Shown here: positions 50,319-58,973 of the stretch, in pieces
Layout of the letters: every line of letters starts with the position of its first letter
How positions within the stretch are numbered: the stretch's first letter is position 1
Assembly (NCBI GenBank): GCA_049841315.1
Contig: JASGDB010000048.1
Location: 1 to 64,000, forward strand
Source of the DNA: JASGDB01 sp049841315
GTDB taxonomy: Bacteria; Bacteroidota; Bacteroidia; Flavobacteriales; Weeksellaceae
DNA: 64,000 nt
Direction: 5' to 3'
Translations under genes and position numbers: made by a program
Notes under the pieces: generated by a model
Seen by the model: the letters and a program-made list of their open reading frames with translations, nothing else
The model's database searches: none
What the model was told of the DNA's origin: nothing

Positions 50319-52436
50319 ATGAGTAGAGACCTTAAATACACAAGAAATATCGGTATCGCTGCTCACATTGATGCAGGGAAAACTACTACTACGGAAAGAA
50401 TTTTGTTTTACACCGGTAAAACCCACAAAATCGGGGAAGTTCACGAAGGTGCTTCTACGATGGACTGGATGGAGCAGGAAGCGGAAAGAGGTATTACCAT
50501 TACTTCCGCAGCTACAACCTGTACCTGGAATTTCCCGACAGACCAGGGGAAAAATTTACCCGAAACAAAAGGGTATCACTTCAATATCATCGATACACCG
50601 GGACACGTTGACTTTACCGTTGAGGTAAACCGTTCCCTGAGAGTATTGGATGGTCTTGTATTCCTTTTCTCTGCCGTTGACGGAGTAGAACCACAGTCTG
50701 AAACCAACTGGAGACTTGCGGATAACTACAAAGTTGCACGTATGGGATTCGTAAACAAAATGGACAGACAAGGTGCAGATTTCCTTAATGTCTGCAAGCA
50801 GGTGAAAGAAATGTTGGGTTCCAATGCGGTTCCAATCGTTCTTCCTATCGGTGCAGAAGAGGATTTCAAAGGTGTGGTTGATTTAATTAAAAACAGAGCA
50901 ATCGTTTGGGACGAAGCAGGACAAGGTGCTACTTTCGAGGTAGTTCCGATTCCTGATGATATGAAAGACGAAGTTTTGGAATACAGAGAAAAATTAGTAG
51001 AAGCTGTTGCTGACTACGATGAAACTCTGATGGAAAAATTCTTTGAAGACCCGGATTCCATTACAGAAGAAGAAATCAACGAAGCGTTGAGAAAAGCGAC
51101 TATTGACCTTTCTATCATTCCGATGACTTGCGGTTCTTCTTTCAAAAACAAAGGAGTTCAGTTTATGCTTGATGCAGTTTGTAAATATCTTCCTTCTCCA
51201 TTGGATAAAGACGATATCAACGGAACTGACCCAAGAACAGACGCTGAAATTTCAAGAAAACCGGATGTAAACGAGCCGTTCGCTGCATTGGCGTTTAAGA
51301 TTGCTACTGACCCGTTTGTAGGTCGTTTGGCATTCTTCAGAGCGTATTCAGGAAGACTTGATGCCGGCTCTTACGTTTTGAACACTCGTTCTAACAACAA
51401 AGAAAGAATTTCGAGAATCTATCAAATGCACGCAAACAAACAAAATCCTGTAGAATATATTGAAGCAGGAGATATTGGTGCAGCTGTAGGATTTAAAGAT
51501 ATTAAAACAGGAGATACGCTTTGCGACGAGAAAAATCCTATCGTTCTTGAATCGATGATTTTCCCTGACCCGGTAATCGGTATCGCTGTTGAGCCGAAAA
51601 CTAAAGCTGACCAGGATAAAATGGGTAACGCTTTGGCAAAATTAGCAGAAGAAGACCCGACTTTTACAGTGAAAACTGACGAAGCATCTGGACAAACAAT
51701 TATCTCCGGAATGGGAGAACTTCACTTGGATATCATCGTTGACCGTATGAGAAGAGAGTTCAAGGTAGAAGTAAACCAAGGACAGCCTCAGGTAGAATAC
51801 AAAGAAGCTCTTACAGCTACTGCCAACCACAGAGAAGTTTACAAAAAACAATCCGGTGGTCGTGGTAAATTTGCGGACATCGTTTTTGAAATCGGCCCTG
51901 CAGATGAAGGTAAGACAGGTCTTGAATTTATCAACGAGATTAAAGGTGGTAACATTCCGAAAGAATTTATCCCTTCCGTAGAAAAAGGTTTCAAAGAAGC
52001 GATGAAAAACGGTCCGTTGGCTGGTTTTGAAGTAGAATCAATGAAAATTACCCTGAAAGACGGTTCATTCCACGCAGTTGACTCCGACCAGTTGTCATTT
52101 GAATTGGCAGCGAAAATGGGATTCAAAGAAGCCGGAAGAGCTGCAAAAGCGGTAATTATGGAGCCTATAATGAAACTGGAAGTAGTAACTCCGGAAGAAT
52201 ATATGGGAGATATCGTTGGCGACCTTAACAGAAGAAGAGGTACTGTAAACGGTATGGACGACAGAAACAACGCCAAAGTTATCAAAGCTTTCGTTCCACT
52301 GTCTGAAATGTTTGGATATGTAACTTCGCTTAGAACGCTGTCTTCAGGTAGAGCAACCTCTTCAATGGAATTTGAAAAATACGAAGCTGCTCCGCAGAAT
52401 ATCGCTGAAGAAGTAATCGCTAAAGCAAAAGGTTAA
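50319..52436 (+). CDS. fusA: Elongation factor G
   Basis: 705 residues. GTPase motifs: AHIDAGKTTTTERIL (G1), ERGITITSAATT (G2), DTPGHVDFT (G3), NKMDRQGADF (G4). Domain IV and V blocks such as VEKGFKEAMKNGPLAGFEVESMKI and LSSGRATSSMEFEKYE complete the protein. It drives translocation and ribosome recycling. No obvious change at known fusidic-acid positions was looked for in detail. Confidence 0.98.
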   Translation: MSRDLKYTRNIGIAAHIDAGKTTTTERILFYTGKTHKIGEVHEGASTMDWMEQEAERGITITSAATTCTWNFPTDQGKNLPETKGYHFNIIDTPGHVDFTVEVNRSLRVLDGLVFLFSAVDGVEPQSETNWRLADNYKVARMGFVNKMDRQGADFLNVCKQVKEMLGSNAVPIVLPIGAEEDFKGVVDLIKNRAIVWDEAGQGATFEVVPIPDDMKDEVLEYREKLVEAVADYDETLMEKFFEDPDSITEEEINEALRKATIDLSIIPMTCGSSFKNKGVQFMLDAVCKYLPSPLDKDDINGTDPRTDAEISRKPDVNEPFAALAFKIATDPFVGRLAFFRAYSGRLDAGSYVLNTRSNNKERISRIYQMHANKQNPVEYIEAGDIGAAVGFKDIKTGDTLCDEKNPIVLESMIFPDPVIGIAVEPKTKADQDKMGNALAKLAEEDPTFTVKTDEASGQTIISGMGELHLDIIVDRMRREFKVEVNQGQPQVEYKEALTATANHREVYKKQSGGRGKFADIVFEIGPADEGKTGLEFINEIKGGNIPKEFIPSVEKGFKEAMKNGPLAGFEVESMKITLKDGSFHAVDSDQLSFELAAKMGFKEAGRAAKAVIMEPIMKLEVVTPEEYMGDIVGDLNRRRGTVNGMDDRNNAKVIKAFVPLSEMFGYVTSLRTLSSGRATSSMEFEKYEAAPQNIAEEVIAKAKG

Positions 52437-52453
52437 TTTTAAATTAGATTAAA

Positions 52454-52759
52454 ATGTCACAAAGAATCAGAATAAAATTGAAATCTTACGATTACAACCT
52501 GGTAGATAAATCTGCTGAGAAAATCGTAAAAACGGTAAAGGCTACAGGTGCTGTTGTAAACGGACCGATTCCTTTGCCAACGAACAAGAGAATCTTCACA
52601 GTGTTGAAATCTCCGCACGTTAACAAGAAAGCAAGAGAACAGTTCCAACTATCTGCTCACAAGAGATTGATGGACATCTACTCTTCTTCTTCCAAAACGG
52701 TAGATGCACTGATGAAACTTGAACTTCCAAGCGGAGTTGATGTAGAAATCAAAGTGTGA
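52454..52759 (+). CDS. rpsJ: 30S ribosomal protein S10
   Basis: 101 residues (MSQRIRIKLKSYDYNLVDKSAEKIVKTVKATGA...). S10 also serves as NusE in antitermination. In most bacteria rpsJ begins the S10 operon before rplC; here it ends the str operon and is followed by terminators. Confidence 0.98.
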   Translation: MSQRIRIKLKSYDYNLVDKSAEKIVKTVKATGAVVNGPIPLPTNKRIFTVLKSPHVNKKAREQFQLSAHKRLMDIYSSSSKTVDALMKLELPSGVDVEIKV

Positions 52760-52767
52760 TAATTGTA

Positions 52768-52789
52768 GAGAAGCAAAATTTTGCTTCTC
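52768..52789 (+). terminator. Palindrome after rpsJ
   Basis: GAGAAGCAAAA followed by its exact complement TTTTGCTTCTC. It lacks a T tract, so it may be a 3'-end stabilising stem rather than the terminator proper. Confidence 0.65.
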
Positions 52790-52802
52790 AGCAAGAAATA
52801 AT

Positions 52803-52835
52803 AAAATCCCTTTTCGAAAGAAGAGGGATTTTTTT
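52803..52835 (+). terminator. Terminator of the rpsL-rpsJ operon
   Basis: AAAATCCC(T) pairs with (A)GGGATTTT, followed by a T run. Confidence 0.85.
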
Positions 52836-52883
52836 GTGGAACCTGTATTGTTTTTTTATAATGAATATTTGATTTGCAAACTT

Positions 52884-52894
52884 ATCACAGGCTC
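52884..52894 (-). repeat. Solitary end of the GAGCCTG element
   Basis: ATCACAGGCTC is identical to the right end of the MITE-like element at 25625-25799 and is followed by TAA. No matching left end was seen nearby. Confidence 0.5.
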
Positions 52895-53000
52895 TAAGTG
52901 AACGTGTGATTAATATTAAAATTGAATTTAGGTTAATCGGATTTTATGTTTCACAAACAGAAAATTTTGTTACCTTTAAGGTTCAATTTTTTGTGCAAAT

Positions 53001-54629
53001 ATGGATTTAGAATTTAATAAAAGAGAAGACCTCAACAAACTTAAACTTTCGGAAATCAACAGATTGCTTGCCGAAATCAAAAAAGGTGGCGGAGAAAAAC
53101 GGCTTCAAAAATTGCGTGATGAAGGCAAAATGACCGCCAGAGAAAGAATCAGCTATCTTCTCGATAAAGATTCCGAATCCATAGAAATCGGTGCTTTTGC
53201 CGGTTTTGAAATGTACGAAGAACACGGCGGTTGTCCAAGTGGAGGCGTTGTCGTTGTGATTGGTTACGTTTCCGGAAGGCAGTGCATTGTTGTAGCCAAT
53301 GACGCTTCCGTAAAAGCCGGAGCGTGGTTTCCAATCACGGGAAAAAAGAATCTCCGAGCCCAGGAAATCGCAATGGAAAACCGTTTACCGATTATTTATC
53401 TCGTGGATTCCGCAGGAGTTTATCTGCCGATGCAAGACGAAATTTTCCCCGATAAAGAAATGTTCGGACGGATTTTTCGGAATAATGCCAAAATGAGTTC
53501 CGCAGGAATTGTGCAGATTTCCGCTGTAATGGGAAGCTGCGTTGCAGGTGGAGCGTATCTCCCGATTATGAGTGATGAAGCGATGATTGTGGACAAAACC
53601 GGTTCAATATTTTTAGCCGGAAGTTATCTCGTGAAAGCCGCAATCGGAGAAAGTATTGATAATGAAACACTTGGAGGCGCAACTACGCATTGTTCGATTT
53701 CCGGAGTTACGGATTACAAAGCGAAAGACGACAAAGATGCTTTGGATAGGATTAAAAATATTATGAAATCCATCGGAAGTACCGAAAAAGCAGGTTTCGA
53801 CAGAATTGAAAGCTGTCCGCCGAAAGAAAATCCCGAAAATATTTTCGGAATTATGCCCGCTTCGAGAGCCGAACAATACGATACCTGCGAAATTATAAAA
53901 TGCCTTGTCGATAATTCCGAATTTGAGGAATACAAACCCGATTACGGAAAAACAATTATTTGTGCGACTGCCAGAATCGACGGCTGGAGCGTAGGAATCG
54001 TTGCCAACCAGAGAAAAATGGTAAAAAGCGGAAAAGGCGAAATGCAGTTCGGAGGCGTGATTTATTCCGATTCTGCGGATAAAGCGACACGGTTTATTGC
54101 CAACTGCAATCAGCGGAAAATTCCGTTGGTTTTCCTGCAAGATGTTACAGGATTTATGGTCGGCTCGAAATCCGAACACGGCGGCATCATCAAAGACGGT
54201 GCAAAAATGGTCAATGCCGTTTCCAATTCCGTAGTTCCGAAATTTACCATTATTACGGGAAATTCTTATGGTGCAGGAAATTATGCGATGTGCGGAAAAG
54301 CCTACGACCCGAGATTAATCGTTGCCTGGCCTTGGGCGGAACTTGCCGTAATGGGCGGAGCTCAGGCGGCGAAAGTTTTGGCACAAATTCAGGAATCTAC
54401 TTTAAAAAAACAAGGAAAAGAAATTTCCGAAGAAGAACACAACGAAATCTTGAACACGATTTCCGAGAGATACAAAAAACAAACCGAAGCGACCTATTCT
54501 GCGGCAAGACTTTGGACTGATGACATTATTAATCCTATAGACACCAGAAAATGGATTTCCATGGGAATAGAAGCCGCCAACCACTCTCCGATAACGGAGA
54601 AATTCAATTTGGGAGTGATTCAGGTGTAA
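53001..54629 (+). CDS. Acyl-CoA carboxylase beta subunit (methylcrotonyl-CoA carboxylase-like)
   Basis: 542 residues, carboxyltransferase fold with two crotonase-like halves. The LVDSAGVYLPMQDEIFPDKEMFGRIFRNNAKMSSAGIVQISAVMGSCVAGGAYLPIMSDEA block resembles the beta subunit of methylcrotonyl-CoA carboxylase (leucine breakdown) more than propionyl- or acetyl-CoA carboxylases. GDGAK-type IIKDGAKMVNAVSN and GNSYGAGNYAMCGKAYDPRL follow. The partner biotin subunit is not adjacent, so the substrate is not certain. Confidence 0.9.
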   Translation: MDLEFNKREDLNKLKLSEINRLLAEIKKGGGEKRLQKLRDEGKMTARERISYLLDKDSESIEIGAFAGFEMYEEHGGCPSGGVVVVIGYVSGRQCIVVANDASVKAGAWFPITGKKNLRAQEIAMENRLPIIYLVDSAGVYLPMQDEIFPDKEMFGRIFRNNAKMSSAGIVQISAVMGSCVAGGAYLPIMSDEAMIVDKTGSIFLAGSYLVKAAIGESIDNETLGGATTHCSISGVTDYKAKDDKDALDRIKNIMKSIGSTEKAGFDRIESCPPKENPENIFGIMPASRAEQYDTCEIIKCLVDNSEFEEYKPDYGKTIICATARIDGWSVGIVANQRKMVKSGKGEMQFGGVIYSDSADKATRFIANCNQRKIPLVFLQDVTGFMVGSKSEHGGIIKDGAKMVNAVSNSVVPKFTIITGNSYGAGNYAMCGKAYDPRLIVAWPWAELAVMGGAQAAKVLAQIQESTLKKQGKEISEEEHNEILNTISERYKKQTEATYSAARLWTDDIINPIDTRKWISMGIEAANHSPITEKFNLGVIQV

Positions 54630-54663
54630 GTCAATTAGAAATGAAAAATACCATTAACTGAAA

Positions 54664-55350
54664 ATGAAAAAAATAATCGTTTTTTTAGCGGCAGGAATAT
54701 CAGTTTCTGTTTTTTCGCAGTGTGCTATCGATGGCAATCCTACTATAAAAAAAGGTGAATCGGAAGTTTATACCACCGATTTATCCGCACAATGTGATGA
54801 ATGCTATCAATGGAGTATCGATGAGGGCAAGGTCTCTGTTATAAGTAACAACAAGTTTAAAGAAATAAAATTAAAGGCAAACACTGCCGGACAAACAACT
54901 ATATCCGTGTCTGCCCAAACGAGTTCCGGTATGAAAAAATGTTCCCAAACCATTACTATCACTGAAAATGAAAACATTCCGGACAATAAGTCGAAATGCA
55001 ATATATCAATCAGTGATTTTAAGGATGTGAAAGTAAGTGATACCGTGATGTCTTTTTTTCCTGATGCAAAATTGGCTGACGGCAATTATAAATACACTTG
55101 GACAGCAACTTACACAAACGGAACTCGGGAAGAACACAAAGAAAGAATCCCTGAATTTGAGTTTTCTTCCCAAAACACAATTACTGAAGTAAAGCTGAAA
55201 ATAGAAAACAATCTCTGCTATAAAGTTCTCACAAAAACCTACAATCCGGAATACTGGAATCCGGTGCCGGCAAAACCGGAAGAAATTCCGCAGAAAAAGT
55301 ACGAACAGGTTGATTATAATGAACTTTGGAGAAAGAAGCAAACGCCCTAA
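54664..55350 (+). CDS. Secreted protein with Ig-like modules
   Basis: 228 residues with a signal peptide (MKKIIVFLAAGISVSVFSQ). Residues about 25-110 (GESEVYTTDLSAQCDECYQWSIDEGKVSV, TISVSAQTSSGMKKCSQTITIT) have a PKD/Ig-like pattern with Cys pairs. A second strand-rich module follows (YTWTATYTNGT), then a proline-rich end (NPVPAKPEEIPQKK). No known family; may be surface-bound, though no sorting domain was seen. Gap of 34 nt after the carboxylase gene. Confidence 0.7.
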   Translation: MKKIIVFLAAGISVSVFSQCAIDGNPTIKKGESEVYTTDLSAQCDECYQWSIDEGKVSVISNNKFKEIKLKANTAGQTTISVSAQTSSGMKKCSQTITITENENIPDNKSKCNISISDFKDVKVSDTVMSFFPDAKLADGNYKYTWTATYTNGTREEHKERIPEFEFSSQNTITEVKLKIENNLCYKVLTKTYNPEYWNPVPAKPEEIPQKKYEQVDYNELWRKKQTP

Positions 55351-55448
55351 GGTTCAAAAAAAACACTTTTCAAAATTCTGAGAAGTTCAACCGTTTTTTT
55401 TGAATTGCCCCGGCAAAGGCAGATACAAAAGTCTCCATAACTGGTGAT

Positions 55449-55853
55449 TTAGCGGAAATGTATTTTGCGGATACCGTCTTTATTTTCAATCGTCATTTCG
55501 TGGAACTCTTCCGGAAGCTCTTCCTCAAAAATCTCAGGCCATTCGATGATGCAGAAAAAAGAATGGTCGAGGTATTCATCAATTCCGATGTCGTACACTT
55601 CCGCAGTGGACTTCATGCGGTAGAGGTCGAAGTGGGAAATTTTTCCTTTCGTACTGTGGTATTCGTTGACTATTGCATAAGTAGGAGAGGAAACCTCATC
55701 ACTGCTCTCGAATTTTTTTAGGAGAAATTGAGTGAAAGTCGTTTTTCCCGCTCCGAGATTTCCTTTCAGCAGGAGAATTTTATGGGTGAGATGAGGGAAA
55801 ATTTCATCTGCTATTTTCTGCCATTCTTCGGTTTTGTGTATGGTGAACTGCAT
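55449..55853 (-). CDS. tsaE: tRNA threonylcarbamoyladenosine biosynthesis protein TsaE
   Basis: 134 residues. P-loop LLKGNLGAGKTTF (31-39), switch-like SSPTYAIVNEY, HFDLYRM and IIEWPEIFEEELP are the family marks. TsaE is the ATPase that works with TsaB/TsaD to make t6A in tRNA. Full length. Downstream of the Fur-type gene on the same strand with a 57-nt gap. Confidence 0.95.
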   Translation of the reverse strand: MQFTIHKTEEWQKIADEIFPHLTHKILLLKGNLGAGKTTFTQFLLKKFESSDEVSSPTYAIVNEYHSTKGKISHFDLYRMKSTAEVYDIGIDEYLDHSFFCIIEWPEIFEEELPEEFHEMTIENKDGIRKIHFR

Positions 55854-55910
55854 GGTAACGGGATTTTTTTGGCAAAAATAGGAGTAAATGCGGACTTTGC
55901 ATTAAAAAAA

Positions 55911-56333
55911 TCAAATATTATTCTTGCATTCCCTGCAAATCCCGTTCGCCAAAAATTTCAGTTCCTTAATATCATAATCTTCCGGAAACGAAATATTTTC
56001 AAAACGGATTTCGTCCAGACAAATCGTCTTTTTACACTCAGTGCAGTAGAAATGCAGATGATAATCGTGGTGATGGATTTCATCGCAGTTGTCGTGGCAG
56101 AGGAGATATTGTGTCGTATTATTCTCCTGAATGCCGTGGATAACGCCCTTTTTCTCAAAAGTTTTCAAGGTTCTGTAAATCGTGCTTCGGTCGCAATGTT
56201 CGAGGTGTTCTTCCAGTTCGGAAAGAGAAACGGCTTTATCAGTTTTCAGAAATTCGTTCAGAACCAGTATCCGCATTGAGGTTGCAGGGATTTTCTTTTG
56301 GGATAATATGTTTTCGATTTGGTGGGTTTTCAT
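55911..56333 (-). CDS. Fur-family transcriptional regulator
   Basis: 140 residues. The winged helix (MRILVLNEFLKTDKAVSLSELEEHLEHCDRSTIYRTLKTFEKKGVIHGI) is followed by the metal-binding half with HHHDYHLHFYCTECKKTICLDE and C133-x2-C136 (CRECKNNI). Together with C97/C100 this gives the structural zinc site. Whether it senses iron, zinc or peroxide cannot be told; the short C-terminus and the HHHDYHLHF cluster are compatible with a Zur- or Fur-type sensor. Confidence 0.9.
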   Translation of the reverse strand: MKTHQIENILSQKKIPATSMRILVLNEFLKTDKAVSLSELEEHLEHCDRSTIYRTLKTFEKKGVIHGIQENNTTQYLLCHDNCDEIHHHDYHLHFYCTECKKTICLDEIRFENISFPEDYDIKELKFLANGICRECKNNI

Positions 56334-56468
56334 TCCTTAAAATTGAGTTTAAAAGTAAGGTTTTTCCTTTGGAAATCAAAAATTAAGAAAAAAATAAGAA
56401 AGTTTTAACAGTCTTTTTCATCAGGTTTTGTTATTTTTAGAATACCAATTTTAAAAAAAATCAGAATT

Positions 56469-56939
56469 ATGGAGTCAAATACAGAAAGATTACAGAGGTA
56501 TGAATACGATGAATACACGGTAGTTACCAATTTCGCGACTTATGAAGACGCTGTGGAATACGCTGAAAAGCATAATGGAGAACTGATAGAAGTTGGTTTT
56601 ACTGATGGTTCGGATAATCCTATGCCTGATGCTACGGCAAAACTTATGGAAGTGAAAAAGCCGTTCAGAGTGAATCTTCCGAACGAAGAAAATTATACTA
56701 TTCTCTATTCCGACAGCGAAGGTTTTCAGGAAACGGCAGAAAAAATCCTCGAAAGAATGAAAGAACAGAAAAATGATGTTGCTCCGGAAGATTGGCTTGC
56801 AGACCAGAATATCGCACACGGAGATCGTATTATTATCCTAAAAAATAATGAGATAAATACCGTTACCACAAGGGAAAGAATCAAATTTCTGATGAGAGGA
56901 AATCTCTATGAACTGGCAGTGAAAGTGCCGAATGAGTAA
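56469..56939 (+). CDS. Cytoplasmic protein of unknown function
   Basis: 156 residues, acidic, no signal or span. Segments: TVVTNFATYEDAVEYAEKHNGELIEVGFTDGSDNPMPD, LPNEENYTILYSDSEGFQETAEKILERMKEQ and REKIKF-like TTRERIKFLMRGNLYELAVKVPNE. The first part alternates strands and helices as in small alpha/beta domains. Not recognised. It is divergent from the Fur-type gene, so it could be under its control. Confidence 0.65.
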   Translation: MESNTERLQRYEYDEYTVVTNFATYEDAVEYAEKHNGELIEVGFTDGSDNPMPDATAKLMEVKKPFRVNLPNEENYTILYSDSEGFQETAEKILERMKEQKNDVAPEDWLADQNIAHGDRIIILKNNEINTVTTRERIKFLMRGNLYELAVKVPNE

Positions 56940-57310
56940 AATAAAAAACGTTGTCCGAAATTGGGAAAGTTCCCGATGCTCACGCATCGGGCTAAGTATG
57001 GTTGAGTGCTCCGCACTCAGCAGAAATACTTCATTTGGTACAACTCAAGCATTGGAAGAAAAGGCACGGAGTGCCAAACTATGCTTAACCTCATTCCGCG
57101 TCAGCGGATTGAGGAAAAATAAGCACCGCTTTATACAAACTGCGAAGCAGTGATATGTTGGTAGAATCCAGTATTATAAACGGAAAAAAGCTGAGAAGTA
57201 CCGACATTAAAAACCAAGATGTCGGGACTTCGTCCCTTTTTTCGTACTATCCTTATTTTTTATTCCAATATTTGGCTGCGCCCTGCATCAAGGTTTAAAA
57301 CCTTGACATT
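56940..57310. repeat. Cluster of REP-like hairpins
   Basis: This non-coding stretch holds a row of hairpins: CCCGATGC-TCAC-GCATCGGG (56972-56991), GAGTGC-TCC-GCACTC (57004-57018), GGCAC-GGA-GTGCC (57063-57075), a near-perfect stem CCTCATTCCGC with GCGGATTGAGG (57089-57114), ACTGC-GAA-GCAGT (57139-57151), CCGACAT with ATGTCGG (57201-57225), GGGAC-TTC-GTCCC (57224-57236) and a TCAAGGTTT-A-AAACCTTGA palindrome (57288-57306). Four have C-GNA-G triloops on one strand. It borders the IS110-type fragment. Confidence 0.75.
57063..57114 (+). repeat. Two-hairpin repeat unit, copy B
   Basis: GGCAC-GGA-GTGCC, linker AAACTATGCTTAACCT and a second stem closed by CCTCA...TGAGG. Linker core ATGCTTAACCT as in copy A (45257-45306); both stems differ but stay paired. 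Confidence 0.75.
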
Positions 57311-57460
57311 CTATGTTAATTTCCATATTTTTAAAGCCTGCTTTAAAAGTCTGTTGCAAAAATTGATAATCACATGTTTTTCTTCATCATTCAATAAACT
57401 CAATACCAGAACTTTGGAACTTACGTCCACTCCAATCACTTTTTTTCTTAAATTCGCCAT
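57311..57460 (-). pseudogene. N-terminal fragment of an IS110-family transposase
   Basis: A 49-residue frame beginning MANLRKKVIGVDVSSKVLVLSLL. The VIGVDVSSxxL start is the first acidic motif region of IS110/IS1111-type DEDD transposases (typically xGIDVSKxxL). It stops after 49 residues, against 300-400 in the family, and the rest of the gene is missing, so this is a remnant. The frame stays open farther upstream (to 57799), but that part overlaps the acetyltransferase gene on the other strand and is not transposase-like. REP-like hairpins lie just beyond its broken end. Confidence 0.65.
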
Positions 57461-57490
57461 GCTAAAAGTTGCCAGAAACTTTAACCAAAA

Positions 57491-58042
57491 ATGAACCACT
57501 CCATCATACAAAAAGATTTCTACCGTGAAAGCGGAAAATGGCTTTCCACAAAGGATATATGGAAGAAATGCGTCAATCCGAATCTGCATTTTATTTTTAT
57601 TCTCCGGAAATGTCAGCAATATCCTAAAAAATCCCTGAAAGGCGTTTTCTGGCGTTGGGTTTTGCGTCATCATCAGATTAAATACGGATTTCAAATTTAT
57701 CCCGAAACGCAGATTGGCGAAGGTTTTTATCTCGGACATTGGGGTGCTTTGGTCATCAATCCGAAAGCGAAAATCGGGAAAAACTGCAACATCGCACAAG
57801 GTGTAACGATTGCACAGGCGAACAGAGGGAAAAAAGAAGGCGTTCCCGAAATCGGAAACGAGGTTTGGATTGGTCCTAATGCTGTAATTGTGGGAAATAT
57901 CAAAATCGGGAACAATGTTTTAATCGCTCCGAATGCGTATGTAAATTTTGATGTTCCGGAAAATTCCGTAGTGATTGGAAATCCCGCAACCATTACTCCG
58001 AAAGAGAATGCGACGGAAGGGTATATTAATAATAAGGTTTAG
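57491..58042 (+). CDS. Hexapeptide-repeat acetyltransferase (serine acetyltransferase-like)
   Basis: 183 residues. A helical N-terminal part (FWRWVLRHHQIKYGFQI) precedes the left-handed beta-helix with EGFYLGHWGALVINPKAKIGKNCNIAQGVTIA, GNEVWIGPNAVIVGNIKIGNNVLIAPNAYV and VVIGNPATI. The GHWGALVIN...NIAQGVTI pattern is that of CysE-like/colanic-type serine or sugar O-acetyltransferases. A role in polysaccharide acetylation is as likely as cysteine synthesis. Its stop codon TAG (58040-58042) spans the left edge of a GAGCCTG repeat end, so the C-terminus may have been set by an insertion. Confidence 0.8.
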   Translation: MNHSIIQKDFYRESGKWLSTKDIWKKCVNPNLHFIFILRKCQQYPKKSLKGVFWRWVLRHHQIKYGFQIYPETQIGEGFYLGHWGALVINPKAKIGKNCNIAQGVTIAQANRGKKEGVPEIGNEVWIGPNAVIVGNIKIGNNVLIAPNAYVNFDVPENSVVIGNPATITPKENATEGYINNKV

Positions 58043-58057
58043 AGCCTGTTTAAATTT
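58042..58057 (+). repeat. Solitary left end of the GAGCCTG element
   Basis: GAGCCTGTTTAAATTT matches the left end of the MITE-like element (15 of 16) and is preceded by TTA, but no partner end was found downstream. Confidence 0.5.
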
Positions 58058-58096
58058 ATCATTCCAATTTTACAAGTGAAAAAAATAGGAAGAATC

Positions 58097-58192
58097 TTTG
58101 TCATTCAGGAGGAATCTCTACGGGGATTGGCAAAGAATATTTTAGATTGACTTCGTCGAACCACTTCGTTAGGTTTCCTGCGGAATGACAAA
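58097..58192. repeat. 96-bp inverted-repeat element
   Basis: TTTGTCATTC...AGGAGGAATC on the left mirrors GGTTTCCTGCGGAATGACAAA on the right (outer 10 bp TTTGTCATTC/GAATGACAAA perfect). Non-coding. The 353-nt gap between genes otherwise holds AT-rich sequence and the solitary GAGCCTG end. Confidence 0.65.
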
Positions 58193-58395
58193 CTTTGTGT
58201 TTAAAGGCTTCTCTAAAATATTGAAGTATGACATTATCTTATAACCCCCCGAGAATTTTATTCTCCACAGTATATTAAATTCTGTTAAAACTTCCAATTT
58301 TTCACTCTAAAAAATTATTTTTGCATGATTATTGATTTACTCTATCAAAACAAGAATTATTATTTAGTAAATAAATTATTCATTCTGAACATTTT

Positions 58396-58692
58396 ATGAA
58401 ATTTTGGAGCGTTATTACATTATTAGTTTTTCTGAATTTTACGGCACTTCCCTCTGTTGCTGTGTTGGCAGACTGGGAACTTCCGTGCACTAATATTGTA
58501 GTCAGTGAAGAAGAAAATCATACTTCCGGTACATTTGTGGTGTATGAAAAAGCAATTCCCGAAACGCTGAATATTCTGAGTGTTCTGAAATTTGATAATG
58601 CACGTTCATTATCAAAACCTCTTTTCGGAATCAATGAAAACGTCCATTGTTCCCCGTATCTTTCCATTTTTTCTCCGCCTCCGGAAGTTTAA
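58396..58692 (+). CDS. Small exported protein of unknown function
   Basis: 98 residues with a signal-like N-terminus (MKFWSVITLLVFLNFTALPSVAVLA). The rest (WELPCTNIVVSEEENHTSGTFVVYEKAIPETLNIL...HCSPYLSIFSPPPEV) is soluble. I have a recollection of similar proteins ending in FSPPPE(A/V) near metal-efflux genes in Bacteroidota, but no efflux pump is present here. Function unknown. Confidence 0.6.
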   Translation: MKFWSVITLLVFLNFTALPSVAVLADWELPCTNIVVSEEENHTSGTFVVYEKAIPETLNILSVLKFDNARSLSKPLFGINENVHCSPYLSIFSPPPEV

Positions 58693-58763
58693 TTTTTTGA
58701 ATTTTTTTTTGAAAAGCCTTTTCCTGTGCTTTTCATTATCGCTGATTTTTTATTCAAAAATTT

Positions 58764-58790
58764 TTTTTGACAGATTCGATGTGTCAAAAA
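58764..58790 (+). terminator. Possible terminator upstream of the sulP inverted repeat
   Basis: TTTTTGACA pairs with TGTCAAAAA around a 9-nt loop. Flanking T and A runs allow function in either direction. Confidence 0.5.
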
Positions 58791-58794
58791 GCAA

Positions 58795-58953
58795 TTTGAA
58801 TATCCGTTTTTAATCATAGTGCTTTTTTAAACGCAAAGTCCGCAAAGATTTATAAAACTACTACCTGTTTTTAAGGCTCGCAAAGGCGTTTCACTCATCA
58901 AAGTTCGCAGAGATTTTGCCAATTATGATAAATAACGGACAATTATTAAAAAC
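58795..58953 (-). repeat. Interspersed repeat, copy 2, inverted, upstream of sulP
   Basis: The reverse complement of this stretch matches 60654-60811 over about 159 bp, from TTTTAATAATTGTCC through CTCTGCGAACTTTG, GAACGCC-type and TAGTAGTTTTATAAATCTTTGCG to GGATATTCAAA. Copies 2 and 3 face each other around sulP. Confidence 0.85.
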
Positions 58954-58973
58954 AATATCATTATTCAAAAATT

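Noticed and set aside
49404..52436. Antibiotic-resistance changes in rpsL or fusA
   Set aside because: The S12 lysine positions read as wild type, and nothing unusual was seen in the EF-G motifs examined.
57461..57799. Full-length minus-strand gene joined to the IS110-type fragment
   Set aside because: This part is the antisense of the acetyltransferase gene and shows no transposase motifs.
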